A DNA stretch of 17,678 nucleotides from Myxococcales bacterium. Its GTDB lineage: Bacteria > Myxococcota_A > Polyangia > Polyangiales > Polyangiaceae. The DNA is taken from the NCBI GenBank assembly GCA_013298325.1, contig JAAFHJ010000041.1, positions 1 to 17,678 on the forward strand. The letters are read 5' to 3'. How positions within the stretch are numbered: position 1 is the stretch's first letter; every line of letters starts with the position of its first letter. Shown piece by piece: positions 7,973-15,899 of this stretch. Position numbers and translations under genes: made by a program. The notes under the pieces are model-generated. The model worked only from the letters and a program-made list of their open reading frames with translations. It did no database searches and was not told the origin of the DNA.

Positions 7973-8620
7973 TCAGTACCTCGCCTTTGCGCTGAGCTGG
8001 AACTTCACGAGTTCCAGTTTCGTTTCCGGATCGAGCGCCTTCTGAGCCGGAAGGAGCTGGACGTCATTGAAGTAGTCGGAAAGAGACATCCGGCGGAGGA
8101 ACTCAGACACGTCTTCGCCGTCGCGGGCGAAGCCGGTGATCTTCACGACGCGGTCGGCCTCGCTGTAGTTGGAGAGCCAGAGTCGCTTCGTGTCCCAATT
8201 GGCGTTGAAGACGGCGAGTGGGTTGTCGCGGCGAAGCTGCTCCAACTTGTCGCGCTCAATCGTCGGGCCGCGCCCGGGCGACAGAATTCGCGTGAGCTCG
8301 AGCATCGCGTTCGTCGGTCCGGTACGTGCAGACTGCAGCTTCATGATCGCATCTTCGCGATCGCGGAGCTCCTTCAAATCGGCTTTGATCTTCTCGTGGT
8401 CGGAGATCTGCTTTTTGATCTGCTCGCTGTCGGCCTCGATCGCCTGATTCTTGTTCTTCAGATCGACGAGGTCCTTATTCTTCACGCGGTAGGCGATGAA
8501 GAGCGCGACGAGCTCCACAACAAGGAACGCGGCGACGAGGAGCACCCACGATTGCCCTTCGGCGGCGGCGCTGCGCTTCTGCGCCTCCCGTTTTCCGGGG
8601 AGTAGATTGACGCGAATCAT
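7973..8620 (-). CDS. pilN: Type IV pilus inner-membrane alignment protein PilN
   Basis: A 215-residue bitopic inner-membrane protein. The N-terminal motif MIRVNLLP (1-8) matches the conserved INLLP peptide that docks into cytoplasmic PilM in this family. A transmembrane helix spans about 25-46 (WVLLVAAFLVVELVALFIAYRV). A long charged coiled coil follows (about 47-98), then the periplasmic fold. The C-terminal half contains VVKITGFARDGEDVSEFLRRMSLS, a typical PilN segment. The start codon overlaps the pilM stop by 4 bp (ATGA), and pilO begins one base after its own stop, so the three products are likely made together at matched levels. Length is normal. Confidence 0.94.
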   Translation of the reverse strand: MIRVNLLPGKREAQKRSAAAEGQSWVLLVAAFLVVELVALFIAYRVKNKDLVDLKNKNQAIEADSEQIKKQISDHEKIKADLKELRDREDAIMKLQSARTGPTNAMLELTRILSPGRGPTIERDKLEQLRRDNPLAVFNANWDTKRLWLSNYSEADRVVKITGFARDGEDVSEFLRRMSLSDYFNDVQLLPAQKALDPETKLELVKFQLSAKARY

Positions 8621-9675
8621 GACGACCGCTTCTCCTTGTCACGACGGAGGCCGAGGCCGGCGGCGACGGCGAACTGCCCCGCACGCGACCGGAGCGCCTC
8701 CTCGTTGACGAACTTTCCATCGACCCCGATGTTGGTAAACGGGTCGAACAGACTCACAGGGACTTTCGCCCGGCGCTCAATCGCCTTTGCGAGCGGCGCC
8801 AGGTAGGCGCTTCCGCCGCAGACATGCACCCGGGAGATCTCGGCTTCCGAGCTTGTCGCAAGATAGAAGTCGAGTGAGCGCTGGATATCGCCCGCAAGTC
8901 CTTCGCAAGCATTTGCGATAACTTGGTGGACTTCCTGGGGCACGATTTCCGAGGCTCCACCGCCACACTTGTAGGCTTCGGCCTGGTCGTAGGGGACGGA
9001 AAACTGCTTTTGAATCTGCTCGGTGATCGCATTTCCGGCGTTTGTGACTTCACGGGTGAAGGCACTGATTCCGCCAGAAATGATGTTGATCGACGTCACC
9101 GCCGCCCCCACGTTGATCAGGGCAATCGCCTGATCCTGGGGGAGCCCGTTCTGCAGTTCGAAGATGTTTTGGACGGCGAAGGCATTCACATCGACCACTT
9201 GGGGCCGGAGCTTTGCCTCTTTCATCAGCGAGACGAAGTCGTTGACTTCATCCTTCTTCGCCGCAACGAGAAGGACGTCCATCTGACCGGTTTCCGGGCG
9301 CTTCTTGAGCACCTCGTAGTCGATCGACATGACTTTGATGTCGTAAGAAATCTGCTGCTCCGCTTCCCACCCGATCTGCTCGTCGAGCTCCTGGGGGGTC
9401 ATCAGTGGAACGGTGATTTTACGGACGATAACCGGCTGCCCATACAGGCCTACGGCGACGTCTTTCATCGTGATCTTGTTGTCGTGGAAGATCCGCTCGA
9501 GCGCTTCAATGACGGCACCCGCGTTCATGACGTGACCATCGACGATGGTCTGGGGCGGCAGAGGCGCATAGCCGGCACGGATGACCGTGAGCTTTTTGCG
9601 CGCTTCTTTGAGCTGTACGACCTTGACGGCGTTCGAACCGATGTCGACGCCGACGAGGTTTTTCCCTTCGGCCAT
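8617..9675 (-). CDS. pilM: Type IV pilus actin-like ATPase-fold protein PilM
   Basis: A 352-residue cytoplasmic actin/FtsA-fold protein that binds the PilN tail at the inner face of the pilus machine. Visible actin-like motifs are phosphate 1 (GVDIGSNAVK, 9-18), phosphate 2 (INVGAAVTSINI, 187-198) and the adenosine motif (VCGGSAYL, 285-292). The segment ELDEQIGWEAEQQISYD (96-112) is typical of PilM. The frame is open upstream to 9816, but the ORF there lacks family similarity; ATG 9675 starts at the expected place (MAEGKNLVGVDIG) with GAGGG about 5 bases upstream. It is the first gene of the pil cluster. A sigma-70-like promoter lies about 60 bp before it. Confidence 0.95.
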   Translation of the reverse strand: MAEGKNLVGVDIGSNAVKVVQLKEARKKLTVIRAGYAPLPPQTIVDGHVMNAGAVIEALERIFHDNKITMKDVAVGLYGQPVIVRKITVPLMTPQELDEQIGWEAEQQISYDIKVMSIDYEVLKKRPETGQMDVLLVAAKKDEVNDFVSLMKEAKLRPQVVDVNAFAVQNIFELQNGLPQDQAIALINVGAAVTSINIISGGISAFTREVTNAGNAITEQIQKQFSVPYDQAEAYKCGGGASEIVPQEVHQVIANACEGLAGDIQRSLDFYLATSSEAEISRVHVCGGSAYLAPLAKAIERRAKVPVSLFDPFTNIGVDGKFVNEEALRSRAGQFAVAAGLGLRRDKEKRSS

Positions 9676-9735
9676 GAAACCCTCGCGGAGCACCGGAGCG
9701 AAAATCCGGCAGATAGCCCCAGCCCCAACGGCCGA

Positions 9736-9764
9736 TTTAAAGCGGCGCTGCGGCGGGGGGACAA
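9736..9764 (-). promoter_or_regulatory. Candidate sigma-70-type promoter for pilMNOPQ
   Basis: On the minus strand TTGTCC (9759-9764; 4 of 6 matches to TTGACA) and TTTAAA (9736-9741; 4 of 6 matches to TATAAT) are separated by exactly 17 bases. Transcription would start near 9729, about 55 bases before the pilM ATG. Placement and spacing are good, but the match is moderate and TTTAAA stands out in GC-rich DNA partly by chance. Confidence 0.42.
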
Positions 9765-9810
9765 CCGGCGTCCGCCTCGAAAGGAGGGGGCGCGGGCCGT
9801 AGACGAAGTG

Positions 9811-9823
9811 TGGCACTCTGCCA
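9811..9823. promoter_or_regulatory. Short inverted repeat, possible operator
   Basis: TGGCA-CTC-TGCCA is a perfect 5-bp inverted repeat with a 3-base centre. It lies about 50 bp upstream of the candidate pilM promoter and about 230 bp before the divergent gene. It could bind a dimeric regulator, but a 10-bp match of this kind can arise by chance. It does not have sigma-54 spacing. Confidence 0.25.
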
Positions 9824-10052
9824 TCGCTCCGGGCAAAAAAGGTGCCTTTGCGCAGAAGGGGACGCGCTTTGTTCGCGGGCGCACCGCAAGCGGTCGCCGA
9901 AAGGGCAATCGTTGGACGACGTTAGGCTACAGTGTAAGCGCACGTGGGTGAGGCCGCCGGAGCCCCGCGCAGACCCCGACGGGCCGGCAAGCGACGGCGG
10001 GACGAAAAAAAATCGCCCAACCGGCACGTTTCCGAGAGTAAGCCGCCCCGCT

Positions 10053-11003
10053 ATGACGCAGGAACGTTGGACGGTCCCGGAAAACCTCGGTGGCGAGCGC
10101 CTCGACAAGGCGATTGCGGCCCTTTGTGAGGGGGCCTCCCGTTCCCGGGTAAAAAAAGCGGTCGAGGCTGGCGCGGTGCGCATCAACGGCCGCCGGGCCC
10201 CGAAAGGGGCGACCGTCGCCCCCGGCGATGAAATCACCGTCGCCGACTTCCCCCTCATCATCGACGGCGATCCGGCCGTCCCCGAGCCCGATCAGCCCCT
10301 CGACGTCCGCTACGAGACGAAGGACGTCCTCATCGTCGAGAAGCCGGCGAAGATGCCCTGTCATCCGCTCAATCCCGGCGAAACCGGCACCCTCGCAAAT
10401 GTGCTTGTTGGGAAATATCCCGAGCTCGCCGGCATCGGCTACAACGCCCGGGAGCCGGGGCTGGTTCACCGAATTGATGGGGATACAAGCGGACTTGTCG
10501 TCGTTGCACGCACCGCGGCTGCCTTTGAGACGCTCCGCACAGCGCTCAAAGAACATCAATTGAAGAAGAAATATCTTCTCATTTGTCCGTCGGAGAACCT
10601 CCCCGACAGCGGTACCATTGAGTTCCCCCTCGCGAACCACCCGAAGGACAAGCGCCGCGTCTATGCGTGCATCCACCCGCGCGACGTCGCCCGGAACGAC
10701 CCGCGCCCGGCGACGACCCATTTCAAAGTTCTTGAGCGGACCGTCGCGAAGAACGGCTTCGAGTGGGCCCTCGTTGAGGCGGAGGCCCCCTTTGCCCTCC
10801 GTCATCAGATTCGCGCCCACTTTGCCGCCCTCGGCCACCCGCTCGCTGGCGATGAGCTCTACGGCGGCGCTGCCGTCCCCGGCCTTGAGCGCCATGCCCT
10901 TCACGCGAGCTTTGTCGGCCACAACGCTGCCCCGGCGTTCGCCATCGCATCGCCGCTCCCGGCCGATCTTGCCGCGATCCTAAAGACCGACGACGGGGAG
11001 TGA
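10053..11003 (+). CDS. RluA-family RNA pseudouridine synthase with S4 domain
   Basis: A 316-residue enzyme that would isomerise uridine to pseudouridine in rRNA (or tRNA). The N-terminal S4 RNA-binding domain (about 14-60; ERLDKAIAALCEGASRSRVK, INGRRA) is followed by the RluA catalytic domain. This has VLIVEKPAKMPCHP (92-105) and the catalytic aspartate D142 in HRIDGDTSGLVV. The usual TGRTHQIR motif is changed to FALRHQIR before AHFAALGHPLAGDELYGG, a variant also found in some relatives. RluC/RluD-type architecture is seen, but the target base cannot be told. The frame is open far upstream; ATG 10053 is where similarity begins, though no clear ribosome site precedes it. The gene overlaps the next one by 4 bp (GTGA). 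Confidence 0.92.
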   Translation: MTQERWTVPENLGGERLDKAIAALCEGASRSRVKKAVEAGAVRINGRRAPKGATVAPGDEITVADFPLIIDGDPAVPEPDQPLDVRYETKDVLIVEKPAKMPCHPLNPGETGTLANVLVGKYPELAGIGYNAREPGLVHRIDGDTSGLVVVARTAAAFETLRTALKEHQLKKKYLLICPSENLPDSGTIEFPLANHPKDKRRVYACIHPRDVARNDPRPATTHFKVLERTVAKNGFEWALVEAEAPFALRHQIRAHFAALGHPLAGDELYGGAAVPGLERHALHASFVGHNAAPAFAIASPLPADLAAILKTDDGE

Positions 11004-13585
11004 ATCGGGTGCGCTCCTGGCTCCTCTCTCGCGCGCCGGCCGTCGCGACCTTCGCCGTCCTCGGCATCGGCTTTTCGCTGACGGGGCGGTTTGCGCCCGG
11101 CGATGACGTCGCAGCCCTCGCCCAGCACTTGGGGCGGGCGGCAGCGCCCCTTGGCGGCGCGGTCGTTCGCGGGGAAGACGTCCGCTGGGAGCCCTCCGGC
11201 GGGCCTGTGCAGGATGCACTGATGGGGCGCTTCGTGCTCTTCCTCGGCGCGCCGAAGGAAGGGGAGCCACGGGATGTGTATCGTGCACGCGTTCGTACGT
11301 CGCCAGAAGGTCATGTACTTACAGTTGTTTCTGCGCACAATCTGACGCAGACCGCCCTCGGCGACGACCACGCCCTCGTCGTGAACGGAGCCCGCGCCGC
11401 CTTCGCCACCCGAGCGCTCGGTGCTGAGCAGAGCGTCACCGTCCTCGCGCTCGACGGCGAAGGGGCGCAGAACGTCACCGAAAAGCGTCTCGATCGCCTG
11501 ATGGCGTCGCTCACGAATCGCCAGCAGACCGGCAGCGCCGAGGGGATCGCCCGCTGGGATGGCTCCTTCGAAGAGGCGCCGGATGCGGTCGGTCTCACCT
11601 TGGAAACAAACGCGCTTGTGGTGAACCTCAAACGGGGAACCGCGACGCAGACCTTGCAGGTGCCGCTCCAGGCCGGGACCGCCGAAGGGGCGGTCGCTTC
11701 GATCGCCGGGCTGCCGGTTGAGCCGAAAAAGCACCTTCCGAAGCTCCTCGCCCATTGGGCCGTCGACACCGTCCGTGCCGTGCCGTGGATTGGACCGGCG
11801 CCGATCGCGTGGTTGGAGGAGAAGGTCTTCGCATTGAAGGATGCCTTTAAACGTCGCGCCTATCAGGCGACCGGCGAAGAGGCGGTCGTCAAGCAGGAGG
11901 TCGTCGCGCTCCTCGACGGCGCTGCCGCCGCGAAGGACGATGGGAGCTGGCCGCCGAAGGACCTGCCCTCGCTCTGGAAGACGCAAGAGGCCGGCGAAGG
12001 GAAGTGGGTCGAGCCGAAGCAGAGCGCGTGGCTGGCGAAATTCCCAGTGCCTGCGGGGATTTCCGAGGCGGCCCCGTCGACGTTCTACACGACGTTCGTC
12101 CGCCCCGACGAGGAGCGCTCCTACGCGAAAGTGCTCCTGGTCGCGATGGACACCCGTCAGATCGACCTCAACATGGAGGCCGGCAGCGAAGACCCGAAGC
12201 CGCTCACCGGCCCGCCCGGAAAGGGGCGCCTCCCGCGGGAGCCCGAAGTCTATACGCGCGTCGTTGCTGCTTTTAATGGCGGTTTCAAGACCGAGCACGG
12301 CAACTACGGAATGATGGTCGACAAGCGCGTCCTCCTCCCGCCGCAGCCGGGCGCGGCGACGGTCGTCCTATTGAACTCGGGGCGTTTTGGCCTCGGTTCC
12401 TGGGGAGACACGACGAAGGTATCGGGATTGATCGATATCCCTGACGGCGACATCCGGAGCTTCCGCCAGAACCTCGATCCCCTCGTCGATCAAGGGGTCG
12501 TCAACCCGAGCGGCCGCGCCCTTTGGGGCTTCACGCTTCCGGGGACCGGCATGCAGACGGAGCGCTCCGGGATCTGCGTCACCGAAGGCGGGCATTTCCT
12601 CTACGCCTGGGGGGACGACGTCTCGGCGATCACCCTCGGCAAAGCGATGAAGCTTGCAGGATGCACCTACGGGATGCACCTCGACATGAACCCCCATCAT
12701 ACGGGGCTTCTCTTCACGAACATTCAGGATATCTCCAAAAAGGCCTACAAGGCGGAGCTCCTCTCCAATCAAATGGAGATCGGCACCGATCGCTACATCC
12801 AGTACGCGCCGAAGGACTTCTTCTACGTGATGCTCCGGCGCCCGGAGCCGCCGGTTTTGACGACGGGGGGCTCTGCGTGGGCCCCGGCGACCGGCGTTCA
12901 ACCGGCGCCGACCTGGTTCCCCGCCCTCTGGGAGACGCAGACGAAGAGCGGCCTGAAGCTCCTCGCCTGGGAGGCCGGTCGAGGCACCTTCCGCCTGCGC
13001 GCAGGCACCGCCGAGCCGGGGAAGCAAGCGCCAGAAATTGCTGAATTGACCGCAGAAGATGCTGCCAAGGTCCTCCTTGCGGCCCCCCTCGGAAGCGCCG
13101 AGGGGAGTCGCGTCACGCCGCTCGTTGTCGACGGGAAGCGGCTCTTTTCTGGCGTCGTGCCTGCCGGCCATGCGCTCCTCGTGGTCGCCGCCGACGGCAC
13201 CGTCTCCCTCGACGCCAAGGCGGCCCTTGACGGTCTCCCGGCGGGGGCATCGGCCATCGATGTGCCGCTCCTGATCGACGACGGCAAGGCGCTCGCCCCG
13301 GCCGAAACAGCGACGGCGGCGCTCGGCCTCTGTGCGGGGCGGATGGTCCTCGCCCATGGCGATCGGGCGCGCCCGGCCAGCGAATTTGCCGAGGCGCTCG
13401 TCGCAGCAGGCTGCGAGAAGGCGGCCCTCCTTCGCCGCGGCCGCGATGCCGGCGCACCGATCGAGCGTGGCGCCGTGAAGGCGAAGCACCCCGAAAGCAC
13501 GCTTTTCGTGATCGCGGCGCCGATGAAGCCGCGTGCCTTCACCTTCCGGCCGGAAAAGCCGGTTGAGTACAAGAAGAAGAAATAA
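11000..13585 (+). CDS. Membrane-anchored protein with phosphodiester glycosidase-like (NAGPA/DUF2233) domain
   Basis: A large protein of 861 residues. An N-terminal hydrophobic helix (about 12-29, APAVATFAVLGIGFSLTG) without a clear cleavage site suggests an inner-membrane anchor with the rest in the periplasm. Residues of about 35-350 are not recognised. Residues of about 365-615 resemble the phosphodiester glycosidase fold: FNGGF (425-429), a beta-rich stretch to about 470, SGICVTEGGHFLYAW (523-537), and a C-terminal acidic motif LDMNPHHTG (561-569) where relatives carry an Asp/Gly-rich motif. Members cleave phosphodiester-linked sugars, but the substrate here is unknown. The last 240 residues are Ala-rich and unassigned; the protein ends in a run of Lys. 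The GTG at 11000 overlaps the upstream stop, but GTG 11009, in the same frame, has GGGGAG 8 bases upstream and may be the true start. Confidence 0.8.
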   Translation: MNRVRSWLLSRAPAVATFAVLGIGFSLTGRFAPGDDVAALAQHLGRAAAPLGGAVVRGEDVRWEPSGGPVQDALMGRFVLFLGAPKEGEPRDVYRARVRTSPEGHVLTVVSAHNLTQTALGDDHALVVNGARAAFATRALGAEQSVTVLALDGEGAQNVTEKRLDRLMASLTNRQQTGSAEGIARWDGSFEEAPDAVGLTLETNALVVNLKRGTATQTLQVPLQAGTAEGAVASIAGLPVEPKKHLPKLLAHWAVDTVRAVPWIGPAPIAWLEEKVFALKDAFKRRAYQATGEEAVVKQEVVALLDGAAAAKDDGSWPPKDLPSLWKTQEAGEGKWVEPKQSAWLAKFPVPAGISEAAPSTFYTTFVRPDEERSYAKVLLVAMDTRQIDLNMEAGSEDPKPLTGPPGKGRLPREPEVYTRVVAAFNGGFKTEHGNYGMMVDKRVLLPPQPGAATVVLLNSGRFGLGSWGDTTKVSGLIDIPDGDIRSFRQNLDPLVDQGVVNPSGRALWGFTLPGTGMQTERSGICVTEGGHFLYAWGDDVSAITLGKAMKLAGCTYGMHLDMNPHHTGLLFTNIQDISKKAYKAELLSNQMEIGTDRYIQYAPKDFFYVMLRRPEPPVLTTGGSAWAPATGVQPAPTWFPALWETQTKSGLKLLAWEAGRGTFRLRAGTAEPGKQAPEIAELTAEDAAKVLLAAPLGSAEGSRVTPLVVDGKRLFSGVVPAGHALLVVAADGTVSLDAKAALDGLPAGASAIDVPLLIDDGKALAPAETATAALGLCAGRMVLAHGDRARPASEFAEALVAAGCEKAALLRRGRDAGAPIERGAVKAKHPESTLFVIAAPMKPRAFTFRPEKPVEYKKKK

Positions 13586-13616
13586 AGAAAACCCGCGGAT
13601 CTCGCGGGTTTTCTTT
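13584..13616. terminator. Bidirectional intrinsic terminator between convergent genes
   Basis: A perfect 14-bp inverted repeat, AAAGAAAACCCGCG pairing with CGCGGGTTTTCTTT, has a 5-base loop (GATCT). The A-rich and T-rich outer arms supply a T run on both strands. It overlaps the last bases of the plus-strand stop codon and lies 17 bases past the end of the convergent minus-strand gene, so it should terminate both. Confidence 0.95.
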
Positions 13617-13633
13617 TACGATTCTTCGGAGAA

Positions 13634-14677
13634 TCAGTCGTCTTTTCCGGTCGGCCCCGGCTTGGTTTCTGCCTTCGGTTCGGCCTTGGGCTCCGGCTTC
13701 GGTTCTGCCTTCGGTTCGCCCTTGGGCTCCGGCTTCGCATCGGTCGTCGCCGGTGCGTCGGCCTCGGGTGTACCGACCGCTTCCGCGCCATGGACGTCGC
13801 TCGTCCCTTCGTCGGCGTCGTCGGGGCTCGCCCCCTGATAATTCGGCGCTTCGCCGGGGCGCGAGTAGTCGACCCAGTAGGTCGATGCGTCGCGGGCGTC
13901 CATGTGGACGAAGGTGCTGTTCGGGTAGTAGCCGCAGCCGGTCTTCGGGAGCGTCTTGCAGAAATCGCGGACCGCTTCGTTCGGCACACCGACCACGCGG
14001 AAGTCGACGGCGCGACCGTGATTGTGCCGCGAATCTTTCGTGTATTGGGTCTTCGTAAAGGGGCGGAATCCCGAAATGACCTGGATCGGCTTGCTGCCAA
14101 AGTGATCGGAGACGATCCCCAATTGAGCGGCAAGGCGCGGCTCCATATCGTGGGTCTGTCCGTTGGTGGCCCGCATCATCCAGGCGAACTTCTTTTTTGC
14201 GTCCCCCTTGAGGACGCCCGGCTTTGTGCCGGTCTTGATCGTGAAGTCTTCCGCGAAAGCGATCCGGCGAACATGGACCACGCCCGGCGTTTTCGGCCGC
14301 GACGCATACCCTTTTGCCTTCTCCTTGGCTTCCCGCTCGGCCTTCTTCTTTTCCTTCGGCGTCGGCTTCCCGCCCTTTTCCGCTTTCGCCGTCTCCCCCT
14401 TCTTGGGGTCCTTCTTGGCGTCTTTCGCTTTCGCGGTCACGCCGGGGATCGTCAGCGTATCGCCCGGCTGGAGCTTCTTCGCGTCGGCCTTGGACAGGTG
14501 ATTCGCCGTCAAGATCGCCGAAACACTCACGTGATAGCGATTGGCGATCGCCTGCAAGGTGTGCCCTTTGCCGATCACGTGTTGCACGTCGGCCGCCGCC
14601 AGCGACGGAATCGCAAACGCCGCGAAGGCAGCAGCGGCGCAGGCAAACGAGCGGAGCGAGGTCGGAAAAAGTGCCAT
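13634..14677 (-). CDS. Secreted LysM protein with M15-like (DUF882) zinc peptidase domain
   Basis: A 347-residue predicted cell-wall enzyme. It has a signal peptide (1-29, cleavage after SLAAA). A LysM peptidoglycan-binding domain covers about 31-80 (VQHVIGKGHTLQAIANRYHV...LQPGDTLTIPG). A Lys/Ala/Glu-rich linker (about 81-125) leads to a peptidase domain (about 130-280). The M15 signature SxHxxGxAxD is seen as SRHNHGRAVD, giving zinc ligands H218 and D225, with the third, H258, in FVHMD. It would be expected to cut peptide cross-links or stems in peptidoglycan. The tail (from about 282) is acidic and then a Pro/Glu/Lys repeat. ATG 14677 was chosen over upstream frame extension because it gives the signal peptide; AGGGGA lies about 11 bases before it. 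It follows the membrane-protein gene by 40 bp, probably as one transcript, and ends at the shared terminator. Confidence 0.9.
   Translation of the reverse strand: MALFPTSLRSFACAAAAFAAFAIPSLAAADVQHVIGKGHTLQAIANRYHVSVSAILTANHLSKADAKKLQPGDTLTIPGVTAKAKDAKKDPKKGETAKAEKGGKPTPKEKKKAEREAKEKAKGYASRPKTPGVVHVRRIAFAEDFTIKTGTKPGVLKGDAKKKFAWMMRATNGQTHDMEPRLAAQLGIVSDHFGSKPIQVISGFRPFTKTQYTKDSRHNHGRAVDFRVVGVPNEAVRDFCKTLPKTGCGYYPNSTFVHMDARDASTYWVDYSRPGEAPNYQGASPDDADEGTSDVHGAEAVGTPEADAPATTDAKPEPKGEPKAEPKPEPKAEPKAETKPGPTGKDD
13671..13742. repeat. Two imperfect tandem copies of a 36-bp repeat inside the LysM-peptidase gene
   Basis: Copies at 13671-13706 and 13707-13742 share GCCTTCGGTTCG and CCTTGGGCTCCGGCTTCG and differ at one internal base and in the last few bases. 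They encode the Glu-Pro-Lys-rich tail (12 residues per unit, flanked by shorter degenerate units), so the tail length could vary by slippage or recombination. Confidence 0.8.
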
Positions 14678-14717
14678 GGCGGACGTTCCCCTACACCATG
14701 CGCCGCCGGACGCCAGT

Positions 14718-15899
14718 CTAGGTCGCCTGCGTGAGCAAGAATGCCGCGTCGCGCGGATCGAGGAAGGGGAGGACCTCGTCGAGGGTGCCGGTCGTCTGGC
14801 GATCGACGCCGAGGCGCCGTGCCACCACACGGGCGAGCGCCGCGAGGAGCGGGTTCGGCGCGGTTACGAGGGCGACAACGTCGCGGGCGAGCGGGCGAAG
14901 GTCGAGGAGACCGGCGAGCGCGACGGCGAGGGGCCTTCGGTCAAGCGCCTCGGCGCGACGCGACGTGAGCACCGCGCGAAGGGCGCGGAAGGTCCCTTCG
15001 CTGGCGGCAGGGAGCGCACGGTCCCGGCGCCCCCGGTAGTCGAAGGGGCTCAAATCGAGCTCCGCGGAAGCGTCTGCAGTATGCAAGTATTCCGTCGCCT
15101 GTTCCACGAGCATTTCCGCGTGCGGCTCGGTCGGGTCGGCGGCCCCCCCCTCGGGATCGAGGCTGAGCGCCACGCCGCGGCCTTGTTCCTCCCGGTAGGC
15201 GGCCAGGTGGACGGCGAGCGCGTCCACGGAGACGCCACCGTGGGTTTTGCCCGCGTAAAGCTTTCGATTTGCTTCGGAATGTCCCTCCGCAACCTCCACG
15301 ACGACCAGCGAATACAGGGTCGTCGCGACGCCGTTTTCGCTGCCGTGGACGCTATGGGCGTGGATTGCATCGACGGCGAGCCAGCGAAGCGCGCGCGTCG
15401 CCTCTGGGCCATCGATGAGCACGCCGTAGGGGAACAGCGCCATCGCCACCGGTTCGGCCCGTTCGGGAATCTCGCGAGGCCTCCGAAATAGCTGCATCAT
15501 GCACGTGGCGAGCGAGAGGCCTGCAACGCCGAGGAGCACCGCCCCCGGCAGGTGGCCAAAGTAGGGGACGCTCGCGCCGGCTGCCACAAACCCCAGAGAT
15601 CCTGCAACAAGTCCGCCGCGTGGAGGCTGGTAGGGGTCGAGTCCGATGTACCGAAAATCGATGGGTGGCGCGAGCCTGGGGACGTCCTCCGCCGCGGCAG
15701 CGCGTGGTGCACCGGGGCCCGTCCGTTCGCGACCGCCAGCAAATTCCCTGGCGGAGGCGTCGCGAGAGACGGCGGGCCCACTTTGACCGGGGCCCGTGAG
15801 AGCGCCGTCGGTCGCGGGTGCAGGGGGGGCGGTCGTCACAGGTGGTGCATCGTAGCAGCGAGCGCCGACGATCGGAGGTAACGTGACCGAGAATGTCAT
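14718..15899 (-). CDS. Uncharacterised membrane protein with two adjacent transmembrane helices
   Basis: Not recognised. From ATG 15899 the product has 393 residues: a Pro/Ala/Gly-rich, probably disordered N-terminus (1-90); two neighbouring hydrophobic helices (about 96-114 and 118-136) with a short turn, hence a hairpin in the membrane with both ends on the same side; and a soluble region. The part just after the helices (FPYGVLIDGPEATRALRWLAVDAIHAH, then beta-like segments) has the look of a bacterial PH-like domain, which is a guess from pattern only. The C-terminal 110 residues are Ala/Leu/Arg-rich helices. The frame extends upstream to ATG 16031, but that extension is opposite the kinase zinc ribbon and looks like antisense noise. 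Even with ATG 15899, its start region overlaps the kinase start. Downstream gene: LysM peptidase, 40 bp away. Confidence 0.72.
   Translation of the reverse strand: MTFSVTLPPIVGARCYDAPPVTTAPPAPATDGALTGPGQSGPAVSRDASAREFAGGRERTGPGAPRAAAAEDVPRLAPPIDFRYIGLDPYQPPRGGLVAGSLGFVAAGASVPYFGHLPGAVLLGVAGLSLATCMMQLFRRPREIPERAEPVAMALFPYGVLIDGPEATRALRWLAVDAIHAHSVHGSENGVATTLYSLVVVEVAEGHSEANRKLYAGKTHGGVSVDALAVHLAAYREEQGRGVALSLDPEGGAADPTEPHAEMLVEQATEYLHTADASAELDLSPFDYRGRRDRALPAASEGTFRALRAVLTSRRAEALDRRPLAVALAGLLDLRPLARDVVALVTAPNPLLAALARVVARRLGVDRQTTGTLDEVLPFLDPRDAAFLLTQAT

Larger units (their letters stand above)
9676..10052. other. 377-bp divergent intergenic region between pilM and the pseudouridine synthase gene
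   Basis: Open frames cross parts of this region but none resembles a protein. It should carry promoters for both sides. The minus-strand promoter candidate at 9736-9764 and an inverted repeat at 9811-9823 are listed separately. On the plus strand the best guess is TTGGAC at 9912-9917 with TGTAAG starting at 9933 (15-base spacing), which is weak. An A8 run occurs at 10005-10012. No ribosome site is obvious before the plus-strand ATG at 10053. Confidence 0.6.

Noticed and set aside
9676..9816. N-terminal extension of pilM to 9816 (and similar upstream extensions of pilP to 7435, pilQ to 6507 and the LysM gene to 14830)
   Set aside because: The extensions look like non-coding translation. In each case the internal ATG gives the family-typical N-terminus or signal peptide.
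9811..9827. TGGCAC element resembling a sigma-54 promoter start
   Set aside because: The required GC 10 bases after the GG is missing on both strands, so it is reported only as a possible operator.
10901..12298. 465-codon minus-strand frame opposite the NAGPA-like gene
   Set aside because: Antisense shadow with no motif; it also crosses the end of the pseudouridine synthase gene.
13634..14677. LysM protein considered as TsaP, the secretin-associated LysM protein of type IV pili
   Set aside because: The C-terminal domain carries an M15 zinc-peptidase signature rather than the FlgT-like domain of TsaP, and the gene is not next to pilQ.
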